64,000 nucleotides of DNA from Eubacterium sp. CAG:180 (GCA_000432435.1 HF993129.1:10119-74118), one strand, 5' to 3'; counted from the stretch's first letter, positions 54,480 through 62,346 are shown. Program-made: numbers and translations. The notes: generated from the letters alone by a model not told the origin.

Positions 54480-54490
54480 GCCGGACTTTT
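54466..54490. terminator. Terminator embracing the rqcH stop codon
   Basis: An 11-bp stem (54466-54476 and 54480-54490) with the loop TGA, the rqcH stop codon, followed by T-rich sequence. Also usable on the minus strand for the DUF378 gene. Confidence 0.8.
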
Positions 54491-54494
54491 AGTT

Positions 54495-54719
54495 TTATGC
54501 TCTTTTTTCGCCGTTATCGGAGGATAGAATTTCATTTTGCTTGAATAGCAATGATATACACCATACTGCCGCCAACGCAACAAGAGTGTATATTATTCTG
54601 CTGATAACTGCATCTTGACCGCCGCATATCCATCCGACAATATCAAACTTGAAAAGTCCGATTGAACCCCAATTGATACCGCCGATGATAACAAGGATTA
54701 ACGCAATTCTGTCTAACAT
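54495..54719 (-). CDS. DUF378 family small membrane protein
   Basis: A protein of 74 aa with two membrane helices. LILVIIGGINWGSIGLF and IIYTLVALAAVW are the conserved DUF378 halves; the tail is polar. Function unknown. AAAGGAG site before the ATG. It lies 66 bp downstream of metK on the same strand; a small inverted repeat (GTTCAT/ATGAAC) sits in the gap. Confidence 0.85.
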   Translation of the reverse strand: MLDRIALILVIIGGINWGSIGLFKFDIVGWICGGQDAVISRIIYTLVALAAVWCISLLFKQNEILSSDNGEKRA

Positions 54720-54785
54720 CAGTTTTCAACTCCTTTAAATAGTTCATTGTTATTATGAACCAAAAAAAGAGTTTTATACAGTTTC

Positions 54786-55973
54786 TTAAATTCCGGCCGC
54801 TTGCTTCAACTCAACGGCTTTATCGGTCTTTTCCCACGGAAGATCAAGGTCGGTTCTGCCCATGTGACCATATGCAGCGAGCTGACGATATATAGGTCTG
54901 CGTAAGTCAAGGCTGTCAATTATAGCCGCCGGACGCAAATCAAATGTTTCGGTGACAATTTCACTTAAAGTATCGTCGGAAATTATGCCTGTTCCGAATG
55001 TATCAATCATAACAGAAACAGGATGTGCTACGCCGATTGCGTAAGCAATTTGAATTTCACATTTTTTTGCAAGACCTGCCGCAACAATATTTTTGGCGAC
55101 ATATCGCGCAGCATAAGCAGCAGAACGATCTACTTTTGTGGGATCCTTTCCGGAGAAGCAACCGCCGCCGTGACGACCGATACCGCCGTATGTGTCAACA
55201 ATAATTTTTCTTCCTGTAAGACCGCTGTCACCTGCAGGGCCGCCTGTGACAAATCTGCCCGTAGGATTTACATAAATAATTGTATCATCATCTAAAAGAT
55301 TTTCGGGAACAATGGGCTTGATAACATATTTTACTATGTCACTTCTGATTTGATCAAGAGAGACATCAGCACTGTGCTGAGAGGAAATAACAATAGTGTC
55401 AACTCTTTTGGGCGAACCGCTTTCATCGTATTCAACGGTAACCTGTGTTTTGCCGTCAGGACGGAGATAGGGGAGTGTACCGTCTTTTCTGACGTTTGTA
55501 AGTTGCTTTGCAAGCTTATGTGAAAGTGAAATTGACAGCGGCATAAGCTCTTCGGTTTCGTCGCAGGCGTAACCAAACATCATACCCTGATCACCGGCAC
55601 CGTGAAGATTATAACTGTCATCATACCCTTCTTTCAGCTCGTATGATTTATCTACGCCGAGAGCTATGTCCGGGGACTGCTTGTCAATAGCGATTTGAAC
55701 CTTACAGGTATGTCCGTCAAAGCCTTTTTCAGGTGAGTCGTAGCCTATCTCACAAACAACATCTCTTGCAATTTTCTCAATATCGATTTTTGCCTTCGTG
55801 GTTATTTCACCCATAACCATTATTTGGTCGGTTATGCAAGTTGTTTCGCAAGCAACTCTGCCGTCAGGATCTTGTGCGAGAATAGCATCAAGAACGGCAT
55901 CGGATATATTATCGCATATTTTATCAGGATGTCCTTCTGTAACCGATTCTGATGTAAAAAGATGTTTCGCCAT
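54786..55973 (-). CDS. metK: S-adenosylmethionine synthase
   Basis: A protein of 395 aa from the ATG at 55973; the open frame goes 33 bp further into the leader. Motifs FTSESVTEGHPDKICDNISDA, split by known helices, GAGDQGMMFGYA and GGCFSGKDPTKVDRSAAYA are diagnostic in MAT enzymes. Makes SAM from methionine and ATP. AAAGGAG lies upstream. The 5' leader is a SAM-I riboswitch, giving feedback by the product. Confidence 0.97.
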   Translation of the reverse strand: MAKHLFTSESVTEGHPDKICDNISDAVLDAILAQDPDGRVACETTCITDQIMVMGEITTKAKIDIEKIARDVVCEIGYDSPEKGFDGHTCKVQIAIDKQSPDIALGVDKSYELKEGYDDSYNLHGAGDQGMMFGYACDETEELMPLSISLSHKLAKQLTNVRKDGTLPYLRPDGKTQVTVEYDESGSPKRVDTIVISSQHSADVSLDQIRSDIVKYVIKPIVPENLLDDDTIIYVNPTGRFVTGGPAGDSGLTGRKIIVDTYGGIGRHGGGCFSGKDPTKVDRSAAYAARYVAKNIVAAGLAKKCEIQIAYAIGVAHPVSVMIDTFGTGIISDDTLSEIVTETFDLRPAAIIDSLDLRRPIYRQLAAYGHMGRTDLDLPWEKTDKAVELKQAAGI

Positions 55974-55998
55974 TTTTAAAATTACTCCTTTATGTTTA

Positions 55999-56154
55999 AC
56001 AATCAAAAAAAGAACGCCCGTGCTGAATCCGCATAAGGCGTCCCATAGAACTCACCTTATCTCTCAGCACAAAATGCTGCGGGATTTAGCACCTTGCATC
56101 TAAGTGCAGGTTGCCGGGCTTCACAGGGCCGATCCCTCCGCCACTCTTTATAAG
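55999..56154 (-). promoter_or_regulatory. SAM-I (S-box) riboswitch with terminator
   Basis: Minus strand 56154-56055 is the aptamer. CTTAT with AAGAGTGGC opens it, GAGGGA and GGCCC(N)TGAAGCCC follow, then GGCAACC, GGTGCTAAATCC, and the closing GAGAGATAAG. Downstream (56044 to 55999) a hairpin GACGCC/GGCGTT plus TGC/GCA is followed by seven Ts, the expected terminator. High SAM should stop metK transcription. Confidence 0.95.
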
Positions 56155-56214
56155 GATTGTTATTTATTTGATTATATTCTACTATTTTTGTCAACGTTTG
56201 TCAATAAAATCAAC

Positions 56215-56835
56215 TCAAATATTCTTGCCTTTTAAAATAGGGGACAGCGGCTTATAAATAAGCGTTGCTATCAGAACATTTACAAGACCTTTAGCAAAAG
56301 TGAACGGTAAATTAAATACAAATAAAGCCTGCCAAAGATTTTTAATTGAAGGCAAAATAGAACTGTATGCAGCAATTATAACGTCCATCGGCATAAACTT
56401 GGTATAAATCGGATAAACAATATAATAGTTTGAAACCATACTGAATGCTGCCATTATTACGGCTCCGAGAAGTGCGCCGAGAACAGCACTTTTTTTGGTT
56501 TTCTTGTGCTTATAAATCAGTCCCGCGGGAAGCACAAATGCACATCCCAAAATAAAGTTGGATAGTTCACCGACTCCGCCGGTTTGTGTACTTAAAAGAT
56601 TAATCAGATTTTTAATCAGACAAACAATAACACCGCTTAACGGGCCGTATGCAAACGCAGCAATCAGCGCCGGAAGCTCTGAAAAATCCATTTTGATAAA
56701 GCTCGGCATAAACGGAACATTAAAGCTCAGAAACATAAGGACGGTTGAAACAGCCGCTAAAATGGCTGTTACAGTCATTTTTCTGATTTGAAATCCCGAC
56801 ATTATTTTTTTCTTTTCATTTTTGTTGTTTGACAT
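56215..56835 (-). CDS. ribU: Riboflavin ECF transporter S component RibU
   Basis: A protein of 206 aa from the ATG at 56835 with AAAGG upstream; the open frame continues into the riboswitch and is not used. Six membrane helices. PFMPSFIKMDFSELPALI, GPLSGVIVCLIKNLINLL and GGVGELSNFI are typical RibU segments. It captures riboflavin and works with shared EcfA/A'/T proteins encoded elsewhere. The FMN riboswitch in the leader confirms the vitamin link. Confidence 0.92.
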   Translation of the reverse strand: MSNNKNEKKKIMSGFQIRKMTVTAILAAVSTVLMFLSFNVPFMPSFIKMDFSELPALIAAFAYGPLSGVIVCLIKNLINLLSTQTGGVGELSNFILGCAFVLPAGLIYKHKKTKKSAVLGALLGAVIMAAFSMVSNYYIVYPIYTKFMPMDVIIAAYSSILPSIKNLWQALFVFNLPFTFAKGLVNVLIATLIYKPLSPILKGKNI

Positions 56836-56878
56836 GGTATCAGACCTTTCATATTTTTGCTGAAATATGCTGCCAAAC

Positions 56879-57037
56879 AAAATAAAAACCTCGCAGATAT
56901 AACCTGCGAGGTGAAAGTGTAGCTTAAGTACATCTTCTTTCATCCGGACTGTACCGTCGGTTCGGGAGTTGCACCCGATCAGCCGAAGCTTGTGGACTTT
57001 TACCACCGGTGGGGAATTTCACCCCGCCTCGAAGACA
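56879..57037 (-). promoter_or_regulatory. FMN riboswitch (RFN element) with terminator
   Basis: Minus strand 57037-56934 contains the RFN landmarks in order: CTTCGAGGCGGGGTGAAATTCC, split by its internal loop, ACCGGTGGT, AGTCCAC, GAACCGACGGT and AGTCCGGATGAAAGAAG. The expression platform is a perfect 8-bp hairpin (56911-56904 with 56896-56889) followed by Ts. FMN binding should stop ribU transcription. Confidence 0.96.
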
Positions 57038-57101
57038 GCAATATTTTGCATTAACATTATATGACGGTACAGATATATTGTCAATATGTCAATTTAAAAA
57101 G

Positions 57102-58058
57102 TCATACCCTTGTTTCAATTAAATTGACATTTCCGCATATTTTGAAATCTCCGCTATCGGCACTTATAAAATAACTGTCGCCTTTGCACAACGGAAATGT
57201 TTCGTTTTCGCAAATCAAAGAGCCGTTGCCATCGATAACGAGAATGGATACAAACGAATTGCTGTCGGCTACGGAGGAATAGCTTTTGTTTACGGTAATG
57301 TCTTTGACCGAGAACAGTTCGCACGAAGTAAGGTGTTTTTCGCCATAGCCATCTTTCTTAACAACAGGTGGCATTACACCGTTATTTTTCGGTGGTTCGC
57401 ATTTTGTAACGTCGAGGGCTTTTTCTGTGTGTAGCTCTCTTGGCTTTCCGTCAGCTCCCAAACGGTTGTAATCGTATACGCGATATGTCGTATTGGAATT
57501 TTGCTGAATTTCCGCAAGAAGAATTCCTTTTCCGATTGCATGTAGTGTGCCGGATTCGATAAAGAAAAATTCACCCTTTTTAACCTTCACATGATTTACT
57601 ACGTCTAAAAATGTATTGTCCTCAATGCGTTTTCTGAATTCTTCATTTGAAATTTTTTTCTTGAATCCGTATATCAGTTCAGCGCCTTCGTCACAATCAA
57701 TCACATACCAGCATTCGGTTTTTCCGTATTCGCCTTCAACTCGAAGCGCATAATCATCATTTGGATGCACCTGTACGGATAAATTATCTTTAGCGTCAAT
57801 CAGTTTTATGAGAATGGGGAAAAAGTCATATTTTTGTGCCTTTGTTCCGAGTATATCTTTTCCTGTTTCTTTAATGACTTCGGACAAGGTTTTACCGTCA
57901 AATTTTCCGCCGTCAATAACATTTTCGCCGTCTTTATGACAAGACAGCATCCAGCCTTCAGCGATTTTTTTTAAGTCGCTTTTAAATCCGAAATCATCAC
58001 GAAGTTTTGTTCCTCCCCAAATATAATCTTTGAACGCGGGTTTTAATTTGAGTATCAT
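57102..58058 (-). CDS. manA: Mannose-6-phosphate isomerase, type I
   Basis: A protein of 318 aa, the short cupin form common in Bacillota. Zinc-site motifs: LSVQVHPND, KTECWYVID, and the late ESGTLHAIGKGILLAEIQQ followed by DYNR. It converts mannose 6-phosphate to fructose 6-phosphate, a step that would follow the GH38 mannosidase activity encoded at 7176. AAAGGAGG lies 7 nt before the ATG. Confidence 0.93.
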   Translation of the reverse strand: MILKLKPAFKDYIWGGTKLRDDFGFKSDLKKIAEGWMLSCHKDGENVIDGGKFDGKTLSEVIKETGKDILGTKAQKYDFFPILIKLIDAKDNLSVQVHPNDDYALRVEGEYGKTECWYVIDCDEGAELIYGFKKKISNEEFRKRIEDNTFLDVVNHVKVKKGEFFFIESGTLHAIGKGILLAEIQQNSNTTYRVYDYNRLGADGKPRELHTEKALDVTKCEPPKNNGVMPPVVKKDGYGEKHLTSCELFSVKDITVNKSYSSVADSNSFVSILVIDGNGSLICENETFPLCKGDSYFISADSGDFKICGNVNLIETRV

Positions 58059-58170
58059 CTAAAGACCTCCTTTATAGATATTTTATCAAAAAATGCGCGC
58101 AAATTCAATAATTTATATGATTCTGTTTGACAACGCTTTTTGATATCGATTTTGATAATATGAACATTTA

Positions 58171-58199
58171 TTGACTTTTTTAATACATTCTGTTAATAT
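58171..58199 (+). promoter_or_regulatory. Promoter at the left border of the accessory region
   Basis: -35 TTGACT (58171-58176), 17-bp spacer, TG-extended -10 TAATAT (58194-58199). Confidence 0.55.
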
Positions 58200-58205
58200 G
58201 ACAAC

Positions 58206-58355
58206 ACACCGTTACGGCAAACAACGTTTAAAATGCAGCTGAACGGGAGTGCAAGCCCCATGCGGTAAAATTTCACGGCTTGATAAAAAACGTGCGGCAA
58301 ATTAAAAAACTTTAAATTTACGCACGGATAATATCTATGATATTGTCCGTTTTTT
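58206..58355 (+). ncRNA. Structured leader or small RNA with attenuator-like hairpins
   Basis: This fills most of the 400-bp gap before the accessory genes. After the promoter come about 60 nt with GGG/CCC and GCA/TGC nested pairs (58235-58265), then two overlapping hairpins. The first pairs CGTGCG (58291-58296) with CGCACG (58321-58326). The second is a 12-bp stem (58324-58335 and 58339-58350) followed by a T-run, a good intrinsic terminator. They share 58324-58326, so they exclude each other at the base. This is the layout of a riboswitch or attenuator, but I cannot match it to a known class. Confidence 0.5.
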
Positions 58356-58458
58356 AGTTTTTGATAATTGTCGGTAACAGAACTTCGACAACAGTAAAGT
58401 CCCTCGAAACCGCAAAAGAAACATACACCCGGCAGAGGACATAGGAAGTATAAATAAT

Positions 58459-58941
58459 ATGCATATTTGGAGATTAGATAACTGGGAAAAGATTTTGCCG
58501 AAAGACGGCTCCGGGCGAACTGGGTTACGGTTTCGATGTGACAAAAATGTTGACCCGGAAGTTAAACGTGCATGCTTACAATTCGGAAAATGGTTGCGTG
58601 CAGAGTATTACTTTCCGGTAAGGATTGTTGTTTATGTTAAAGAGGCAGAAAGGATTCGAGCAAAAGACGGCGATTATGTAGTTGGAACCTTTTTTGAGCC
58701 CTATTCATACTATGATGAACCATATATCAGAATTGCAACAGGCGATTATGAGGAATTGCTAAGCAAGAACGGAAAAGACAATGCACTTGCTTCAATTCTT
58801 ATTTCATTGGCTCATGAATTGACTCACTACTATCAGTGGATAAATAATCTTCAACTAACATCAATGGGCAGAGAGCGACAGGCAAGCAGATATGCACGTT
58901 ATATAATAGATGAGTACGCCACAACCAGAGAGCACCCGTGA
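58459..58941 (+). CDS. HExxH metalloprotein 1 of the rhs locus
   Basis: A protein of 160 aa with AGGAAG 10 nt upstream. A zincin-like active site is seen: H119-E-L-T-H123 followed by YYQW, and a later GRERQA with E139 as possible third ligand. The N-terminal half shares KNVDPEVKRAC and W-LR-(x)2-YYFP with the protein at 59631, so the two are paralogues. No signal peptide. It lies before an rhs fragment, in an array of toxin tips and immunity-like genes. It could be an immunity protein that uses a zincin fold, a small protease effector, or an antitoxin protease. I do not recognise the family. Confidence 0.6.
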   Translation: MHIWRLDNWEKILPKDGSGRTGLRFRCDKNVDPEVKRACLQFGKWLRAEYYFPVRIVVYVKEAERIRAKDGDYVVGTFFEPYSYYDEPYIRIATGDYEELLSKNGKDNALASILISLAHELTHYYQWINNLQLTSMGRERQASRYARYIIDEYATTREHP

Positions 58942-59023
58942 CAGAATTAAATTGCCATAAGCACTTTTTAATTTGCACTTTACAACTCTCGGCGGTTTTG
59001 TTACGTGTTCGGGACATTTTAGA

Positions 59024-59053
59024 TGTATATTAACTATATTTGTGCTGATACGT
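59024..59053 (+). repeat. Junction repeat, left copy
   Basis: Contains ATTTGTGCTGATA followed by C-GTA, preceded by TATTAACTAT. A similar sequence with about five differences lies at 63935-63965, also directly before an rhs fragment. Both may mark recombination joints. Confidence 0.45.
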
Positions 59054-59075
59054 AACATCTTTATTAACCAGAGTA

Positions 59076-59665
59076 AGTAACGTAACTCAAATAACCGGCA
59101 ACACCGCCTTGGCTCAAACGAACCCTCTGCGGTACAGAAGCTACTATTACGACAGCGAGACGGGCTATTACCACCTCAAATCAAGGTACTACAACCCTGA
59201 ATTGTGCAGGTTTATAAATGCTGATAGTGTTGATGTACTTGATGAAGACCAAAATAATGTTCTTGAGAATAATTTATTTGCATATTGCCTTAATAATCCT
59301 GTAAATATGGTTGATGATGGAAAAATGTCAAATGCTATACGTAGCACTGCCCCTTTAGGAATATTGACAACTGGATTGCTTTTTGGATGGCAAGTATCTG
59401 CGGCTATTATCATAGCGATTGCAACCATTGTGGTTGTACAAATTTTAGTTGTGTATGCTAAAAGCAAAAGAGAAACTGGTAGACCTGAATTAAAAAACAA
59501 GGACGAGAGGGACTTGAAAAAAAGGAACAAGAAGGAACAGGTTGGGAAAAAGGTCCGGTAAAAAGTAAAGAAAACAACCAAGATCACACAGCCCTAGTAA
59601 AAAATGTCATAGGAAGAAGTTTGATAAATAATGAGAAAATTATGGACGTCAAACAATTGGAATGA
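59076..59665 (+). pseudogene. rhs core 3' fragment with toxin tip, 5'-truncated and frameshifted
   Basis: Reads in frame from 59076 without a credible start: SNVTQITGNTALAQTNPLRY, then YYYDSETGYYHLKSRYYNPE and LCRFINADS, the hallmark rhs repeat-associated core. Then NNLFAYCLNNPVNMVDDG, a hydrophobic segment (two short membrane-like stretches), and a hydrophilic tip. The frame stops at 59561. Adding one base in the A-run near 59495 opens a continuing frame (ELKKQGREGLEKKEQEGTGW and on to DHTALVKNVIGRSL) that ends at 59665, inside the next gene, as toxin-immunity pairs often overlap. So it is a broken orphan toxin end. Confidence 0.7.
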
Positions 59666-60134
59666 ATATATTTGTGAAAAATCAAGACCCGGAATTCGAC
59701 TGAAATTTGATAAGAATGTAGACCCTGAAGTGAAACGTGCATGTAAGCAATATGTTAATTGGCTACGTACGCAATACTACTTTCCAATTCGAGTGCCAAT
59801 ATATTTAAAATCCAGCTGTGAAATTATAAGCTGTGCCGGAGAGAAAGCCAGTGCTTCTTTTTTTGGCCCATTTGATATAAATAACGAACCTTTTATCAGA
59901 GTTGCTGTTGGCGACTATTATGATTTGCTAAATAAGAGTGACAAAGATGATGCATTAGCTGTAATTCTTGTATCAATAACTCATGAATTAACTCATTATT
60001 TTCAATGGATAAAACATCATGATGAATGGTGTTATGCGGATGATATTTTGAATAATTATTACGAACGCCAAGCATTATATTACGCAAATGTTATTGTTTA
60101 TAGCGATTATGCTAATATCGTTGATCACCCTTAA
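59631..60134 (+). CDS. HExxH metalloprotein 2 of the rhs locus
   Basis: A protein of 167 aa, paralogue of 58459-58941. H118-E-L-T-H122 followed by YFQW, and YYERQA with E145 as possible third ligand. The N-terminal half repeats KNVDPEVKRAC and WLRTQYYFP. It overlaps the restored toxin-tip frame by 35 bp, so it occupies the immunity-gene position of an rhs module. AGGAAG ribosome binding site, the same as for paralogue 1. Base composition is lower in GC than the core genes. Confidence 0.6.
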   Translation: MRKLWTSNNWNEYICEKSRPGIRLKFDKNVDPEVKRACKQYVNWLRTQYYFPIRVPIYLKSSCEIISCAGEKASASFFGPFDINNEPFIRVAVGDYYDLLNKSDKDDALAVILVSITHELTHYFQWIKHHDEWCYADDILNNYYERQALYYANVIVYSDYANIVDHP

Positions 60135-60179
60135 CGAATAAAATAACAGAAAAATTAACACAGGGGGTGGTTCTGTGTG

Positions 60180-60539
60180 ATGAGAGATAGGAAAGGAAAT
60201 GTTGGCATTATTGTATCGGCTAATACCAGAGGAGGAACACTATCTGCCTCACTTTCTAAATATAAAAGCAAAACTAACGCCCCGACAATTTATCATCAAA
60301 AAGGGACTTCGGCACAAATTGGTGGTAGTATAGATATAGGAGCATCTTTAGGACTGGAATATGTAGTCTTTCCCGATACAACAACTAATGATGTTTATCA
60401 AGGGACAACTATTTCTACCAGTTTTGGCGTTTCATGCATTCCGGCAGAAATACATGGAGAGATAGGTTATTCGTTGGTGTATGGATTTAATATTTACGAT
60501 GAAATGAATTATATTTACAATATGATAATGGAATGGTGA
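60180..60539 (+). CDS. Small protein of unknown function in the rhs locus
   Basis: A protein of 119 aa from the ATG at 60180 after GGGGGTGG. Gly/Ser/Thr-rich with strand-like segments (GGSIDIGASLGLEYVVFPD, TISTSFGVSCIPAEIHGEIG) and an aromatic helical end. Reads like the C-terminal tip of a larger surface protein. Its stop overlaps the next start by one base (TGATG), the arrangement of a toxin with its immunity gene. Family not recognised. Confidence 0.45.
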   Translation: MRDRKGNVGIIVSANTRGGTLSASLSKYKSKTNAPTIYHQKGTSAQIGGSIDIGASLGLEYVVFPDTTTNDVYQGTTISTSFGVSCIPAEIHGEIGYSLVYGFNIYDEMNYIYNMIMEW

Positions 60540-61114
60540 TGAATGTGAAGAATACTAAACTTATTTTTTGCTTCGTATTATTTGGTTTCCTAACTGTTCT
60601 TTCAGTTTTTCTTGGCGCTTTTCACACTTTTCCTTTTTGCGGATTTGCCCTTGACAGTCAAAAATTATTATACGTAGGAAGAGATAATGCAATAGAGGTT
60701 TATAGCGGAACAGAGAAGATTTTAGAGATAAATCCTCAAACTTCGCGGTCATATGCTTTTACTGTAACCGATGATACCATTGTATTATCTACGGCAGAAT
60801 TCGTGTATGAAATTGATTTGAAAGGTAATGTAATTAAAAAAAGTGAAGATGTTAATTCAAAAACATATACCGATATAGAGAAGTCAAAAAAACATTTCGT
60901 GACATCTGACAATGAATATTTTTTAAAAAATAATTTCGGGCGATATAAAATTATTGATAAAAACAAAAATGTTTTATATGAAACCTCTGCCAAAGAATTT
61001 ACAGTTAAATTATTATTTGTCGTGTCTGTTTTTATAGAATTATTGCTTATATGTATTTTTCTTAAAAGCAACGATGTATTTAAAACGGCAGAAAACAAGT
61101 ATAAAGGTCGGTAG
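60539..61114 (+). CDS. Small membrane protein, possible immunity protein
   Basis: A protein of 191 aa from the ATG at 60539 (TGATG overlap). One N-terminal transmembrane helix (LIFCFVLFGFLTVLSVFLGA), a middle beta-rich extracytoplasmic part of about 120 residues, and a C-terminal helix (LLFVVSVFIELLLICIFL). Two-helix small membrane proteins are frequent immunity partners of membrane-acting or extracellular toxins; that role is inferred from position only. Confidence 0.45.
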   Translation: MNVKNTKLIFCFVLFGFLTVLSVFLGAFHTFPFCGFALDSQKLLYVGRDNAIEVYSGTEKILEINPQTSRSYAFTVTDDTIVLSTAEFVYEIDLKGNVIKKSEDVNSKTYTDIEKSKKHFVTSDNEYFLKNNFGRYKIIDKNKNVLYETSAKEFTVKLLFVVSVFIELLLICIFLKSNDVFKTAENKYKGR

Positions 61115-61216
61115 CAAGAGCCTGTTCCATATGAATATCCAGCTGACAAAGACTGCAAATTATCATCTACCAATCGGCGTGTTTGGCGCAGGCTTGTGGG
61201 GAGGTGTTATGCGTGA
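61115..61216 (+). pseudogene. Remnant of a toxin C-terminus
   Basis: Directly after the previous stop a short frame reads QEPVPYEYPADKDCK then RRVWRRLVGRCYA and stops at 61214-61216, where it overlaps the next gene's GTG (GTGA). It has no start of its own. The higher GC and overlap suggest the 3' end of a toxin gene joined here by recombination. Another frame also reads open for 29 codons, so the call is tentative. Confidence 0.35.
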
Positions 61217-61704
61217 TTAAATTTACAAAAAACCTTTTATTTAATCCAGCGGAAATATGTATTTCAGGTATTAGATGTAACTTCGATAATATAGCAAAAA
61301 TCTCAACTATATTTGACTTCAAATGGACTGAAGTGACGATTGATTCTGTAAAAGAAGGAAGTTCGTTATTAGAATTTGTAAAGGTTCAAGGATTAAAAAA
61401 CTTTATACGTCACCATTCAAGTGGTAATATAGAGATGTCTGTGGTTGTGCCATGCCCTTTATTTGAAGTTTTTTTGGATAAAGCAATTAAAGAAAATCCA
61501 GAAAATATATTTATGCTCAATTTACTTGAACCTGCAGGTAACGTATGTTTACAGCAACCTTTTGAAGAATTGGTAATTACTGGAATTACCGATGTGTTTA
61601 TATCTATTGCTTTAGATGAAAATGCCTTGCTGATTTGTATGAATAAATCTTTAGTCATACCTCAGGAGGTGTTCAAGAGATTAAAGAAACTATGTTTTGA
61701 CTAA
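61213..61704 (+). CDS. Small cytoplasmic protein, possible immunity protein
   Basis: A protein of 163 aa from the GTG at 61213, with GGGGAGGTG upstream; the frame opens 30 bp earlier without a start signal. It has no signal or membrane segment and is predicted mixed alpha/beta, ending RLKKLCFD. No family recognised. Position after a toxin remnant and before a repeated segment plus rhs piece suggests an immunity gene of an orphan rhs module. Confidence 0.45.
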   Translation: MIKFTKNLLFNPAEICISGIRCNFDNIAKISTIFDFKWTEVTIDSVKEGSSLLEFVKVQGLKNFIRHHSSGNIEMSVVVPCPLFEVFLDKAIKENPENIFMLNLLEPAGNVCLQQPFEELVITGITDVFISIALDENALLICMNKSLVIPQEVFKRLKKLCFD

Positions 61705-61733
61705 CATTATGCACAGCGCCGGCAAATAACACA

Positions 61734-61874
61734 TTTTGGGGACAAAAGGCAACCGCTGGGATAATTCCAAGCCCTTAAAGGTTTCTAGGAATTCCTGACA
61801 AGTGCCGTGGTATTCGAGCGGCGTTGCTTTCGGTTTCATTTATAACGGCGAAGAATATTACTACATAAAGAATG
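61734..61874 (+). repeat. Duplicated rhs-linked segment, copy A
   Basis: About 140 bp similar to 62671-62819. Both start TTTTGGGG, keep GGCAACCGCTGGGATAAT, an AGGA-TCCT hairpin whose stem differs between copies but still pairs, then CTGACAAG, a variable 22-28 bp part, and GCTTTCGGTTTC leading into the rhs repeat. In both copies the rhs frame is closed by the same TGA. Confidence 0.65.
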
Positions 61875-62341
61875 TACAAAACGATATAGTCGCAATAGCC
61901 GATAAAAATGGCACCGTAGTTGCAAACTATTACTACGATGCTTGGGGTAACGTAACCCGAATAACCGGTACGGCAGCCTTGAATGGAATGGGCGACGGGG
62001 CATTGTCAGGTGCCGTTACTGGCGCAATAACAAGCGCTGCCGGTAGTGCGGTAAAAGTCTCACAAGCAGCGAAAGCGTGGAATAGTGGCGCCTTTAAATC
62101 AGGGTATCAATCAATGAAATACCACTACAATAAGCACGTAGTAAGCGAAGGATTGACAAAGGGAAATAATGTGCTCGAATATACACGAGATGCAGTAAGC
62201 TTTGCCAATCGAAATTCTTCGGCATTGAAGTATACCTACAACTACAAATATGGAAATGCATCTTGGAATTTTACTTATTTGACCGGACAGGGCGGAATGT
62301 TTACATCGACTGGTAAAATTTTAACGTTTTGGTATAGGTGA
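61802..62341 (+). CDS. Orphan rhs repeat fragment joined to a BECR-like RNase toxin tip
   Basis: An open frame of 179 codons from a GTG that is probably not a real start: a TGA lies two codons upstream in the same frame. The first 50 residues are rhs YD-repeat sequence (NGEEYYYIKNVQND, YYYDAWGNVTRITG). The core that normally follows (compare 59109) is missing. Instead a Gly/Ala-rich linker leads to a tip with KYHYNKHVV, EYTRDAVSFANRN and GKILTFWYR. This His-Lys-His and end-strand pattern resembles barnase/EndoU/colicin D/RelE-fold nuclease toxins. The stop overlaps or abuts the immunity gene. Whether it is expressed is unclear. Confidence 0.6.
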   Translation: MPWYSSGVAFGFIYNGEEYYYIKNVQNDIVAIADKNGTVVANYYYDAWGNVTRITGTAALNGMGDGALSGAVTGAITSAAGSAVKVSQAAKAWNSGAFKSGYQSMKYHYNKHVVSEGLTKGNNVLEYTRDAVSFANRNSSALKYTYNYKYGNASWNFTYLTGQGGMFTSTGKILTFWYR

Positions 62342-62346
62342 ATCTA

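Noticed and set aside
56215..57006. Longer RibU start at 57006
   Set aside because: The extension is the FMN riboswitch read as protein; the ATG at 56835 has its own ribosome binding site.
58206..58355. Cobalamin, twister or guanidine-type RNA motif
   Set aside because: GGGAGTGCAAGCCCC recalls parts of such motifs, but the other conserved blocks are missing.
59895..60090. Minus-strand frame opposite metalloprotein 2
   Set aside because: Shadow of the plus-strand gene, without start signal or recognisable protein features.
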